From: Kingella pumchi
GTDB lineage: Bacteria; Pseudomonadota; Gammaproteobacteria; Burkholderiales; Neisseriaceae
Direction of reading: 5' to 3'
DNA: 30,749 bases
Assembly: GCF_022288825.1 (NCBI RefSeq)
Contig: NZ_JAKOOW010000024.1
Coordinates: forward strand, 146,478 to 177,226
The first letter of the stretch is position 1. Every line of letters begins with the position of its first letter. Under the pieces are notes generated by a model. The model saw nothing but the letters and a program-made list of their open reading frames with translations. It was not told the DNA's origin and searched no databases. Positions 6,678-14,202 of the stretch are shown here, one piece after another. Both the position numbers and the translations under genes were made by a program.

Positions 6678-7208
6678 TCAACGGCCAATCTGCTCCGCGG
6701 CGCCGTCCAAGCCGCGGTTGAGGCTGTCAACCATCGCCGGATAGCCATCGCCCTGCTGCGGGGTAAGGACGTGGAAGCTCTTGATGCTGCCGTCGGGGCG
6801 GCGGGCGGTGCCGCTGATTTCGGTCTGCCCCCGATAGCTGCCCTGAAAGCGGTCGAGATGGATGTCGAGCACGGGGGCATTATCGTTGGCGAGTTTGGCG
6901 GGCAGATACAGGGCACTGCCGCTGCGGTTGAGGCGGTTGGCAAAGGCGGCGGCCAGGGTGTCGGCCAGCGGTGCCGCCCACAGATTGCTTTGGGCAAGGT
7001 TCAGATGGTGGGCGTCGGTTTGATAAAGCAGGCTGCCGCTGCCGATGGGTTCGGCCAGACGCACGCGCACGGCGGTGGCGTGGCGGGTGGCAGCACGGTT
7101 TTCAGGCAGCCTGAAAGCGCTGTCGGGCAGCTGGTAATACTGCGTCGGCGGGGTGCTGCCGCAGGCGGCAAGCAGCAGGGCAACGGCAAGGGGGAGCAGG
7201 CGTTTCAT
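6678..7208 (-). CDS. pqiC: PqiC-type outer-membrane lipoprotein
   Basis: 176 residues. The N-terminus is a lipoprotein signal with lipobox LLAAC (Cys16) after a short hydrophobic stretch. Motifs YYQLPD, VRVRLAEPIGSGSLLYQTD, WAAPLADTLAAAFANRLNR and a short beta-rich C-terminus match the PqiC/YmbA (ABC-type transport auxiliary) family. PqiC sits on the inner face of the outer membrane and completes the trans-envelope PqiB needle that carries lipids between membranes. The start overlaps the pqiB stop by 4 bp. A palindromic DUS (7100-7116) lies inside the gene and encodes FRLPE at residues 33-37, in the variable stretch just after the signal. Confidence 0.92.
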   Translation of the reverse strand: MKRLLPLAVALLLAACGSTPPTQYYQLPDSAFRLPENRAATRHATAVRVRLAEPIGSGSLLYQTDAHHLNLAQSNLWAAPLADTLAAAFANRLNRSGSALYLPAKLANDNAPVLDIHLDRFQGSYRGQTEISGTARRPDGSIKSFHVLTPQQGDGYPAMVDSLNRGLDGAAEQIGR

Positions 7209-8893
7209 CGGCTTCCTTTCGGGGTGGGGTCTTGGGCGCTGCGTTTGAAAATCAGGGCGTTGGGCTGCTCTTTCAGGGTGTTGAGCAGCGGCTGGGCGTC
7301 GCGCAGGGTGCGGTCGATGCTGTCGAGGGTTTGCTGGGCGTCTTGGTACAGCGGCGACTGCGGCGAGATACCGCCGAGGGTTTGGCGCAGCTGCTGCAGG
7401 GTGTGCTTGAGCTCGGCCGGCAGCTGCTGGGTGGCGGGGCTGCCGATCAGGCGGTTGGCGGAATTAAGCGTATTTTCGGCGCTGCCCATCATGCGCTGGG
7501 CGTTTTTCAGGGTCTGGCGCAGCTCGCGCAGATTACCGTTCAGCTCGCCAACGGTTTTTTCCAGCGGCAGTTCGTTGAGTTTGGCCAACAGCTTGCCGAC
7601 CTGATCTTGCAAATCGCCGCCGCTGCGGCTGGCGAGTACCGGATCGCCGGCGTATTCGGCGTGCGGGCGCAGCAGATTGCCGCTCTCTTCGCTCAATTCG
7701 ATCATTTTGCTACCCAGAATCAGATTGTTGCTGCCGATGGTTGCGGCCAGGCCGCGGTCGGAGGCAGCCTGAAAAGCCTGCTGCCAGTATTCGCGGCTTT
7801 GCGGCTCGGCGCCGGCTTCGAGCCGTTCGGGGTCGATGCGGATGCGCACCGGAACCCAGCCGTTTTCCAGCAGTTTCAGGCTGTCGCCGGCGGCAAAATG
7901 GGGCACGGCGGCCACGCTGCCGATGCGCAGTCCTTTGTATTCGACGGGCGCGCCGCTTTCCAAACCGCGCACCGAGCCTTGGAAAAACACGGTGTAATAA
8001 AGGGTGCGCGGGCCGGGCAGGTTTTCGACTTCGGCGCGGTTGTTGTAGATTTTGAAATTCTGGCCGCTGGATACCGATTGGGTGGAACTGCCGGCGTGGC
8101 TGGGCGTGGAAAAGGAGATGGCACCGGAGAGCAGGGCGGAGAGCGGCGGGCTGTCGATGCTCAAACCGCCGCCGCCGGTTTGCACGCGCAGGCCGCTGTC
8201 GAGCCAGAAACGGCTGTCGGCGGAGAGCAGGCTTTCGTTGGGGCTGTGGATGAAGACGGTGTAGCGCACAGTTTGGTCGGCGGGGGCGAAATCGGCGGAT
8301 TCGACGGTGCCGACGATGTGGTTTTCATACAGCACGGGGCTGCCGACATTGACCATTTTGCCGTTTTTGCCGGAAAGAAAGAGCCGCAGGCCGCTTTGGC
8401 CGATGGCGGCCACCGGCGGTAGGTCGGATACGGTGAACTCGCTGGCTTCTTCGTTGCTTTTGCCGGGGGTGAAGGCGATGTAGGAGCCGGAAACCAGCGT
8501 GCCCAGACCGGTGATGCCGTTTTGGTCGATGCGCGGTTTGACCACCCAAAACTGCGTGTCTTTGCGCATCAGCGGGGCAACGTCTTTATTCATGCGGGCG
8601 GTGATCTCCACGCCGCTTTGGTCGTCGCGCAGGCGGATATTGACCACGCGGCCGACTTCTACGTTCAGCACCTTAACGGCAGTGGTATTGACTTCGATGC
8701 CTTCGGCGTTGTCCATCAGCAGGGTGATTTCGGGGCCTTTGCTGCGGGCGTTCTGCACCAGAAGCCACACGCCAGTAAGCGCGGCGAGCAGGGGAATCAG
8801 CCACACGGTGGAGCGCAGGGTGCGGCTGTTGCGGATGCGGGCGTCTTCAATCGACGGCGCGGGTTTTGGGGCTGGAGTTTCGGGGGTAGTCAT
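7205..8893 (-). CDS. pqiB: Intermembrane transport protein PqiB, three MCE domains
   Basis: 562 residues. A cytoplasmic N-terminus is followed by one membrane segment (about residues 28-46). Three MCE domains follow at about 54-150, 167-235 and 305-405, with typical GI/GLRIGSV-type turns. The C-terminal part (about 430-540) is helical and should form the coiled-coil needle. PqiB hexamers form a tunnel across the periplasm for lipids. It is flanked by PqiA and PqiC in the order pqiA-pqiB-pqiC. A DUS inside the gene near 7765 encodes FQAA in an exposed part of the third MCE region. The start lies directly against a palindromic DUS and no ribosome binding site is visible. Confidence 0.95.
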   Translation of the reverse strand: MTTPETPAPKPAPSIEDARIRNSRTLRSTVWLIPLLAALTGVWLLVQNARSKGPEITLLMDNAEGIEVNTTAVKVLNVEVGRVVNIRLRDDQSGVEITARMNKDVAPLMRKDTQFWVVKPRIDQNGITGLGTLVSGSYIAFTPGKSNEEASEFTVSDLPPVAAIGQSGLRLFLSGKNGKMVNVGSPVLYENHIVGTVESADFAPADQTVRYTVFIHSPNESLLSADSRFWLDSGLRVQTGGGGLSIDSPPLSALLSGAISFSTPSHAGSSTQSVSSGQNFKIYNNRAEVENLPGPRTLYYTVFFQGSVRGLESGAPVEYKGLRIGSVAAVPHFAAGDSLKLLENGWVPVRIRIDPERLEAGAEPQSREYWQQAFQAASDRGLAATIGSNNLILGSKMIELSEESGNLLRPHAEYAGDPVLASRSGGDLQDQVGKLLAKLNELPLEKTVGELNGNLRELRQTLKNAQRMMGSAENTLNSANRLIGSPATQQLPAELKHTLQQLRQTLGGISPQSPLYQDAQQTLDSIDRTLRDAQPLLNTLKEQPNALIFKRSAQDPTPKGSR

Positions 8894-8894
8894 G

Positions 8895-8911
8895 TTTCAG
8901 GCAGCCTGAAA
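8895..8911. repeat. Palindromic DUS abutting the pqiB start codon
   Basis: TTTCAGGCAGCCTGAAA fills almost all of the 21-bp gap between pqiA and pqiB. One base separates it from the pqiB ATG, so it occupies the place where a ribosome binding site would be. Confidence 0.9.
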
Positions 8912-8914
8912 AAA

Positions 8915-10207
8915 TCAAGGTTCGGAAGAAGGGCGCTCGGCGGCGGCATGGTCCCACAGCAGGCGCGGGTCGAAAAAATAGGCCGAGCACATGGTGAGTA
9001 TCACCACCAGGCAAAAATACACCGACGCCGGGCCGGGGCTGACGTGGGCGATCGGCGTGTGAAAAGCGCTCATCATCATAATGATCACAAACACATCGAT
9101 CATCGACCAGCGGCCGACCGCTTCGGTGATACGGTACTGCAGCGACATCGCCCACACCGGCATCAGCGGCTTGAAGCGGGCGCAGTAAAGCAGTACCAGC
9201 ATCGACAGGATTTTCAGCGTCGGCACCGCGATGCTGGCGCTAAAAATGATGACGGCAATCAGCTTGTCGCCGTCGTTCCACATAAAAATGATGCCGCTCA
9301 TAATGGTGCTGATTTCGGTTTTGAGCGGGTTGGAGGAAATCATAATCGGCAGCAGGTTGGCCGGCAGGTAAAGAATCGCCGCCGCCAGCAAAAAAGCGGC
9401 CGACAGCGACAGGCTGCCCGGGCGGCGGTATCCGAGTTCGGTGCCGCACACGCCGCAAAAGCCTTCGGAGAGCGGGCGAAAATGCAGACAGCGGGTGCAG
9501 CAGACGGTATTTTCGGCAGCCTGAAAGGCTTTCAGCCGGCGGGTGCGGCGGATCTGGCGGTACACCCAGTGTTCGGACACCGCCAGCGAAGTGCGCAGCA
9601 AGAGCAGCGCCAATACCGGCAGCAGCCAAAACGCGGCGCCGAAATCCACTTGCGCCACGGTTACGATTTTGATGTAGGCCACCATCACCGAAATAAAAAA
9701 CACGTCCACCATCAGCGCATGGCGCAGGCGGGTAATCAGCCGCGCCGCCCACAGCATGCCCGGCGGCGTTTTGCCCTGCCACAGCGAAAAATACAGATAC
9801 AGGCACAGCAGCACAAACAACAGCGGCACACCGAAAGTAAACACAAACAGCACGCCGCCGAGAAAACCCCAGTCGCCGCCCAGCAGGGTAAACAGCATTT
9901 CAGGCAGCCGCAGCGGCGAATACACCCCGGGCATCGCAATCGTTACAAAAGGCAAGCTGTACACCAACAGCAGCACGATCAGCGAGGCCAGCGCGCAGGC
10001 CAGCGTCATCATATACGGCCGGCTTTCGATGCGCGCCAGCGGATGGTGGCAGCGCGGGCAGGACGCTTCCTGCCCCTGATACAGCGTCGGCAGCGCCACC
10101 CGCAGGCCGCACACCGGGCAGTCCGCCTGATGAGCGGGCAGGGTGGCGTTGGGCAGGTAGAAGCGCTGCCGTTTGGCGGTGGCGGGGCGGTAGGTGCGGC
10201 CGGACAT
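8915..10207 (-). CDS. pqiA: Intermembrane transport protein PqiA
   Basis: 430 residues. Two homologous halves each begin with a zinc-ribbon-like Cys pair set (CPVCG...CPRC near residues 30-58; CTRC...CGVCG near 240-260) followed by about four membrane helices. The second half has the well-conserved ITEAVGRWSMIDVFVI string of the PqiA/YebS family. PqiA is the inner-membrane partner thought to load lipids into PqiB. A DUS near 9518 encodes FQAA just before the second cysteine cluster. Upstream, a TATACT (10236-10241, minus strand) could be the -10 box, but the -35 is weak. The gene diverges from upp. In enterobacteria the operon responds to paraquat through SoxS; I see no regulator here. Confidence 0.95.
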   Translation of the reverse strand: MSGRTYRPATAKRQRFYLPNATLPAHQADCPVCGLRVALPTLYQGQEASCPRCHHPLARIESRPYMMTLACALASLIVLLLVYSLPFVTIAMPGVYSPLRLPEMLFTLLGGDWGFLGGVLFVFTFGVPLLFVLLCLYLYFSLWQGKTPPGMLWAARLITRLRHALMVDVFFISVMVAYIKIVTVAQVDFGAAFWLLPVLALLLLRTSLAVSEHWVYRQIRRTRRLKAFQAAENTVCCTRCLHFRPLSEGFCGVCGTELGYRRPGSLSLSAAFLLAAAILYLPANLLPIMISSNPLKTEISTIMSGIIFMWNDGDKLIAVIIFSASIAVPTLKILSMLVLLYCARFKPLMPVWAMSLQYRITEAVGRWSMIDVFVIIMMMSAFHTPIAHVSPGPASVYFCLVVILTMCSAYFFDPRLLWDHAAAERPSSEP

Positions 10208-10276
10208 GGCGGAAAGAAAAGGGGAAAAGGTGCAAAGTATATAGCGAATCGAGCCGGCGCTCCATAGTGCCCCTGC

Positions 10277-10288
10277 AGGCAGCCTGAA
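10277..10288 (+). repeat. Single DUS between pqiA and upp
   Basis: An exact AGGCAGCCTGAA in the intergenic region, 16 bp before the upp -35 box. Confidence 0.9.
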
Positions 10289-10303
10289 AAGCCCCCGCGC
10301 CTT

Positions 10304-10332
10304 TTGCCGCAGGGCAGGCGAAATGTTAGAAT
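10304..10332 (+). promoter_or_regulatory. Sigma-70 promoter of upp
   Basis: TTGCCG (10304-10309), a 17-bp spacer and TAGAAT (10327-10332), with an extended TG at 10324-10325. The upp ATG lies 37 bp further on. This is the best-formed promoter in the window. Confidence 0.7.
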
Positions 10333-10368
10333 CCGGCCGTTTTCAAGCGTCCTCAAGCCAATGCCGCC

Positions 10369-10995
10369 ATGACCCTGAACATCATCGACCACCCGCTGGT
10401 GCGCCACAAGCTCTCGCTGATGCGCGCCGCCGACTGCAGCACCAGCAAATTCCGCACCCTGGCCAAAGAACTCTCGCGGCTGATGGCCTATGAAGCCAGC
10501 CGCGATTTTGCCACCGAGTCTTACCGTTTTGAGGGCTGGTGCGGCGAAATCGAAGGCGAGCGCATCAAAGGCAAAACGATTACCGTGGTGCCGATTCTGC
10601 GCGCCGGCTTGGGCATGCTCGACGGTGTGCTCGATCTGATTCCCACCGCCAAAATTAGCGTGGTCGGCCTGCAGCGCGACGAAACCACCCTGCAGCCGGT
10701 GCCGTATTTTGAAAAACTGGTCGATAAGATGGATCAACGCCCCGCGCTGATTATCGATCCCATGCTCGCCACCGGCGGCTCGATGGTCGCTACCATCGAT
10801 CTTCTGAAACAAAAAGGCTGCCGCCACATCAAGGCGCTGGTGCTGGTGGCCGCGCCCGAAGGCGTGCAGGCGGTGGCTGCCGCCCATCCGGACGTTGCCA
10901 TCTATACCGCCGCGCTCGACAGCCATCTGAACGAAAAAGGCTACATCATTCCCGGCCTGGGCGATGCCGGCGACAAGATTTTCGGCACGCGCTAG
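10369..10995 (+). CDS. upp: Uracil phosphoribosyltransferase
   Basis: 208 residues, the normal length. It converts uracil and PRPP to UMP in pyrimidine salvage in the cytosol. Visible motifs: HPLVRHKLSLMR at the N-terminus; VVPILRAGLGMLDG; the PRPP-binding loop IIDPMLATGGSM around residue 128-139; and the C-terminal uracil-binding region YTAALDSHLNEKGYIIPGLGDAGD with DRxFGT-like ending DKIFGTR. It has its own promoter. A DUS pair follows the stop without a T tract, so read-through into the next gene is possible. Confidence 0.97.
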   Translation: MTLNIIDHPLVRHKLSLMRAADCSTSKFRTLAKELSRLMAYEASRDFATESYRFEGWCGEIEGERIKGKTITVVPILRAGLGMLDGVLDLIPTAKISVVGLQRDETTLQPVPYFEKLVDKMDQRPALIIDPMLATGGSMVATIDLLKQKGCRHIKALVLVAAPEGVQAVAAAHPDVAIYTAALDSHLNEKGYIIPGLGDAGDKIFGTR

Positions 10996-11021
10996 GTGCT
11001 AGGATATTTTGATATTCGGCT

Positions 11022-11057
11022 TTTCAGGCTGCCTGAAACCCCAAAAGCAGCCTGAAA
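11022..11057. repeat. DUS pair after upp
   Basis: Palindromic TTTCAGGCTGCCTGAAA (11022-11038) is followed by AAGCAGCCTGAA (about 11046-11057). The two can pair, but no T tract follows. Confidence 0.85.
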
Positions 11058-11088
11058 ACGCTGCAATCCAATCAGAAAAGGAAACCTT

Positions 11089-11820
11089 ATGGGATGGCTG
11101 TCCAAGCTGTTCGGCAGCGACGGCGGCGGCCGCAGCGCCAAGCCGGAAAACTTCGAGCAGTGGTTCGAACAATATGCCGCGCTAGGCTTTGAGCGCCAGC
11201 AGCAGTTTGCCGAAGAAACCGCCGATGCCGGCGAAGCCGAAGTCGATTTGGGCCGCGGCCGGCTGCGTTTTGCCGACGGCAGCGAATACGGCGTGCAGCT
11301 GATCGGCAGTCTGGCGCACACGTCCGACACCTGGCTGTGGGGCTGGGCAAACCAAACCGTCGGCAGCGACAGCCCCTTTGTCCAGCAGTCGGCACGGCTG
11401 CGCCAGCTGGGCGAAAAATTCGTGCTGCCGTTTTTCTGCATGGACAAAAACCCCTACAGCGGCGACCAGATGCACCGCCTCGGCCTGTTTGCCGTCGGCA
11501 TGTTCGGCGCGCTGGGCTACCATCCGCTTAATCTGGGCGACTTCACCCTGCTGCTGAACGTCGGCTACAACCAAGACCCCGGCGCCCATCCCAATCCCGC
11601 CATCGAGCAAAAACGGCTCGCTTCGGTATTTTCCCAACTGATCGCCGCCTATCCGGTTTACGACCAGCTTCACGCGCTCGAATGCTATCTGCGCGCCAAA
11701 GGCTACCAAACCGCCGTGCGCGCCGATGCCGCCGGCAGTCTGCTTGAAGCGCAGCAGGGCAGCCTGAAACTTTCCGCCGCCTTCGACAGCGCCCGCCGCC
11801 TGATCCAATTGACCGCCTAA
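11089..11820 (+). CDS. Hypothetical protein, DUF6882-like
   Basis: 243 residues, no signal peptide or membrane segment; probably cytosolic. The WLWGWANQTV string and the overall pattern recall DUF6882 proteins; I am only moderately sure of that family and no function is known to me. The N-terminus starts MGWLSKLFGSDGGG, a short amphipathic piece followed by a Gly-rich linker. A DUS near 11758 encodes QQGSLKL close to the C-terminus. The ATG has a GGAAA upstream. The next gene starts 14 bp after the stop behind an AGGAA, so the two form an operon. Confidence 0.8.
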   Translation: MGWLSKLFGSDGGGRSAKPENFEQWFEQYAALGFERQQQFAEETADAGEAEVDLGRGRLRFADGSEYGVQLIGSLAHTSDTWLWGWANQTVGSDSPFVQQSARLRQLGEKFVLPFFCMDKNPYSGDQMHRLGLFAVGMFGALGYHPLNLGDFTLLLNVGYNQDPGAHPNPAIEQKRLASVFSQLIAAYPVYDQLHALECYLRAKGYQTAVRADAAGSLLEAQQGSLKLSAAFDSARRLIQLTA

Positions 11821-11834
11821 CCCAGGAACCCGCT

Positions 11835-12161
11835 ATGAACTTTCAAGAAAACCTCGCCCAAATGCCCGATATTTCCCGCCTTTCCGGCTTGGAAGTGTTG
11901 GATGAAAACGGCCATACCGTCCACCACATTCCCGCCGTCGAAGGCAAACTCGGCAGCCTGAAACTCTACAACGCCCTCTCCGAGCGCTTTTCAGGCTGCC
12001 TGAACGCCAAAGCCGCCGCGCAGGGGCTGGCCTGGTTTGCCGAGCATGTCGCCGATGCCGAGCAGCATCCCGGCAAGCATCCGAATATCGATCTGCTGTT
12101 TAAAGTGCGCGACGACAACCTGAAACTCACGCTCAAACCGCTGCCGCTGCTGGCTATTTGA
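11835..12161 (+). CDS. DUF2322 family small protein
   Basis: 108 residues. The layout (RLSGLEVLDENG, HHIPAVEGKLGSL, LNAKAAAQGLAWFAEHVADA, PGKHPNIDLLFKV) matches the DUF2322 family as I recall it; function unknown. It is a soluble protein without signal. Two DUS lie inside this short gene: one at 11951-11962 encoding GSLK, and a palindromic one at 11990-12004 encoding SGCLN. Both fall in positions that look conserved in the family. The gene follows the DUF6882-like gene by 14 bp and precedes gshB by 55 bp, with an exact DUS (12169-12180) in that gap. Confidence 0.85.
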   Translation: MNFQENLAQMPDISRLSGLEVLDENGHTVHHIPAVEGKLGSLKLYNALSERFSGCLNAKAAAQGLAWFAEHVADAEQHPGKHPNIDLLFKVRDDNLKLTLKPLPLLAI

Positions 12162-12168
12162 ATAGTGC

Positions 12169-12180
12169 AGGCAGCCTGAA
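12169..12180 (+). repeat. DUS between the DUF2322 gene and gshB
   Basis: Exact AGGCAGCCTGAA, 7 bp after the DUF2322 stop. Confidence 0.9.
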
Positions 12181-12216
12181 AACCCCGCCGCCCCTTTATC
12201 TCCCCGAAAGCCGATT

Positions 12217-13167
12217 ATGGACATCCTGTTTATCGCCGACCCGATGGCCGGTTTCAAAACCTACAAAGACACCACCTACGCCATGATGCGCGAAGCCGCC
12301 CGCTGCGGCCACCGCCTGTTCCACACCCTGAGCAGCGCGCTGTCGGTAAAAGACGGACAGGTGTTTGCCCAAGCCGCCGAGTTTGAATTTATCGGCGCCC
12401 GCCACGATCACGACCACGCCTGGTTTCAGGCTGCCCCCGCCGCCGAAACCGCGCTGACCGCCTTTGGCGCCGTGATTATGCGCACCGACCCGCCTTTCGA
12501 CATGCAGTATCTCTACGCCACCCAGCTTTTGACGCTGGCCGAAAGCCACGGCGCCAAAGTGTTCAACAGCGGCCAGGCGATGCGCGACTTCAACGAAAAA
12601 CTCGCCATTCTCAACTTCCCGCAATTTACCGCCCCCACGCTGGTATCCACCCGCGCCGCCGACATCCGCGCCTTTTTGCACCAGCACGGCGACATTATCG
12701 TCAAACCGCTCGACGGCATGGGCGGCATGGGCATTTTCAGGCTGCGCGAAGGCGACCCCAACACCGGCAGCGTGCTGGAAATGCTGATGCAGCTGGAAAG
12801 TCGCACCATTATGGCGCAGCGCTACCTGCCCGAAATCGTGCACGGCGACAAACGCATTTTGGTGATCGACGGCAAAGTCGTCCCCTTTGCCCTTGCCCGC
12901 ATCCCGCAGCAGGGCGAAACGCGCGGCAACCTCGCCGCCGGCGGCCGCGGCGTAGCGCAGGAGCTCTCCGAACGCGACCGCGAAATCGCCGAAAGCCTCG
13001 CCCCCGAACTCAAACGGCGCGGCATCATGCTCGCCGGCCTGGACGTTATCGGCAGCCATCTCACCGAAGTCAACGTAACCAGCCCCACCGGCTTTCAGGA
13101 AATCACCAAGCAAAAAGGCTACGACGTCGCCGCGCAGTTTATCCAAGCCATCGAGCAGGCAGCCTGA
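12217..13167 (+). CDS. gshB: Glutathione synthetase
   Basis: 316 residues, the usual length for the bacterial enzyme. It joins gamma-glutamylcysteine and glycine with ATP to make glutathione. Motifs: IADPM near the N-terminus; MRTDPPFDMQYLYAT; the ATP-grasp core VKPLDGMGGMGIFRL; QRYLPEIVHGDKRILVI; ARIPQQGETRGNLAAGGRG; and the metal-binding end NVTSPTGFQEI. A DUS-like core near 12425 encodes FQAA and another near 12736 lies in the IFRLRE part of the Gly-rich loop. The last codons (Gln-Ala-Ala-stop) are themselves an exact DUS, so the TGA is inside the uptake sequence. gshA is not in the window. The partner protein GrxD uses its product. Confidence 0.96.
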   Translation: MDILFIADPMAGFKTYKDTTYAMMREAARCGHRLFHTLSSALSVKDGQVFAQAAEFEFIGARHDHDHAWFQAAPAAETALTAFGAVIMRTDPPFDMQYLYATQLLTLAESHGAKVFNSGQAMRDFNEKLAILNFPQFTAPTLVSTRAADIRAFLHQHGDIIVKPLDGMGGMGIFRLREGDPNTGSVLEMLMQLESRTIMAQRYLPEIVHGDKRILVIDGKVVPFALARIPQQGETRGNLAAGGRGVAQELSERDREIAESLAPELKRRGIMLAGLDVIGSHLTEVNVTSPTGFQEITKQKGYDVAAQFIQAIEQAA

Positions 13168-13198
13168 AAACCCGAAAAACCGGCTTTCAGGCTGCCTG
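13157..13198. repeat. Inverted DUS pair at the gshB stop
   Basis: AGGCAGCCTGAA (13157-13168) overlaps the gshB stop codon and can pair with a palindromic TTTCAGGCTGCCTGAAA that starts near 13185. There is no T tract, so termination is doubtful; thyA starts at 13223. Confidence 0.85.
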
Positions 13199-13222
13199 AA
13201 AGCCCATCCGCCCCGCTATCCC

Positions 13223-14017
13223 ATGAAACAATATCTCGACCTGATGCGCCACGTCCTCGACCACGGCACCGACAAATCCGACCGCACCGGCACCGGCACC
13301 CGCTCGGTGTTCGGCTACCAGATGCGCTTTAACCTGCAAGACGGCTTCCCGCTTCTCACCACCAAAAAACTGCACCTGCGCTCCATCATCCACGAGCTGT
13401 TGTGGTTTCTGCGCGGCGACACCAACATCCAATACCTGCGCGACAACAATGTAACCATCTGGGACGAATGGGCCGACGAAAACGGCGATCTCGGCCCCGT
13501 TTACGGCTACCAGTGGCGCAGCTGGCCGACGCCCGATGGCGGCAGCATCGACCAAATCGCCAATCTGATCGAGCAAATCAAACGCAACCCCGACAGCCGT
13601 CGTCTGATTGTTTCTGCTTGGAATCCCGCGCTGGTCGATGAAATGGCGCTGCCGCCCTGCCACGCCATGTTTCAGTTTTACGTTGCCGAGGGAAAACTCT
13701 CCTGCCAGCTCTACCAGCGCAGCGCCGACATTTTTCTCGGCGTGCCGTTTAACATCGCCAGCTACGCCCTGCTCACCATGATGCTCGCCCAAGTCTGCGG
13801 CCTGCAGGCGGGCGAGTTCGTCCACACCCTTGGCGATGCCCATCTCTACAGCAACCATTTCGAGCAGGCCAGGCTGCAACTGACCCGCGAACCGCGCCCG
13901 CTGCCGACCATGACCCTCAATCCGGCGGTGGACAATCTGTTCGACTTCAAATACGAAGACTTTGAATTAAGCGGCTACGACCCGCATCCGCACATTAAAG
14001 CCGCCGTTGCCGTCTGA
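13223..14017 (+). CDS. thyA: Thymidylate synthase
   Basis: 264 residues, same length as the E. coli enzyme. It methylates dUMP to dTMP with methylene-tetrahydrofolate. Motifs: DRTGTGTRSVFG; FPLLTTKK; HELLWFLRGDTN; WDEWADENGDLGPVYGYQWR; catalytic Cys146 in LPPCHAMFQ; the dUMP-binding QRSADIFLGVPFNIASYA; and HLYSNH. No internal DUS of the local dialect. The stop region reads GCCGTCTGAA (14009-14018), the canonical Neisseria DUS core, with the TGA inside it. It follows gshB by 55 bp; a DUS terminator lies 20 bp after the stop. Confidence 0.97.
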   Translation: MKQYLDLMRHVLDHGTDKSDRTGTGTRSVFGYQMRFNLQDGFPLLTTKKLHLRSIIHELLWFLRGDTNIQYLRDNNVTIWDEWADENGDLGPVYGYQWRSWPTPDGGSIDQIANLIEQIKRNPDSRRLIVSAWNPALVDEMALPPCHAMFQFYVAEGKLSCQLYQRSADIFLGVPFNIASYALLTMMLAQVCGLQAGEFVHTLGDAHLYSNHFEQARLQLTREPRPLPTMTLNPAVDNLFDFKYEDFELSGYDPHPHIKAAVAV

Positions 14018-14018
14018 A
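14009..14018 (+). repeat. Canonical Neisseria DUS core at the thyA stop
   Basis: GCCGTCTGAA, the 10-mer of Neisseria meningitidis and N. gonorrhoeae, encodes Ala-Val-stop. It is followed at once by a local-dialect AAGCAGCCTGAA. Confidence 0.8.
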
Positions 14019-14036
14019 CAAGCAGCCTGAAACCTG

Positions 14037-14081
14037 AAAAAGGCAGCCTGAAAAGCCGTTTGCCGCTTTCAGGCTGCTTTT
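14037..14081 (+). terminator. DUS terminator of thyA
   Basis: AAAAGGCAGCCTGAAA (14037-14053) pairs with TTTCAGGCTGCTTTT (14067-14081) with one bulged G, and ends in TTTT. Confidence 0.75.
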
Positions 14082-14130
14082 GCCGGCGGCGCGGGCAGAC
14101 CGTTTGCGCGGGATGGCGGCGCAGATATTT

Positions 14131-14201
14131 TTCAGGCTGCCTTTTCAGGGCGGCACCAAGTTTTCAGGCTGCCCGCAGCACAGCGCGGGCAGCCTGAAAA
14201 C
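14131..14201. repeat. DUS copy and perfect 17-bp DUS hairpin after pilR
   Basis: TTCAGGCTGCCT (14131-14142) is followed by a hairpin whose arms are 14160-14176 and 14185-14201 (GTTTTCAGGCTGCCCGC against its exact complement) with an 8-nt loop. The arms extend five bases beyond the DUS core. It lies one base after the pilR stop codon but has no T tract on that side. Confidence 0.9.
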
Positions 14202-14202
14202 C

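Noticed and set aside
8522..10267. 581-codon open frame on the plus strand
   Set aside because: Antisense to pqiB and pqiA; His/Arg/Gln-rich composition typical of a shadow frame.
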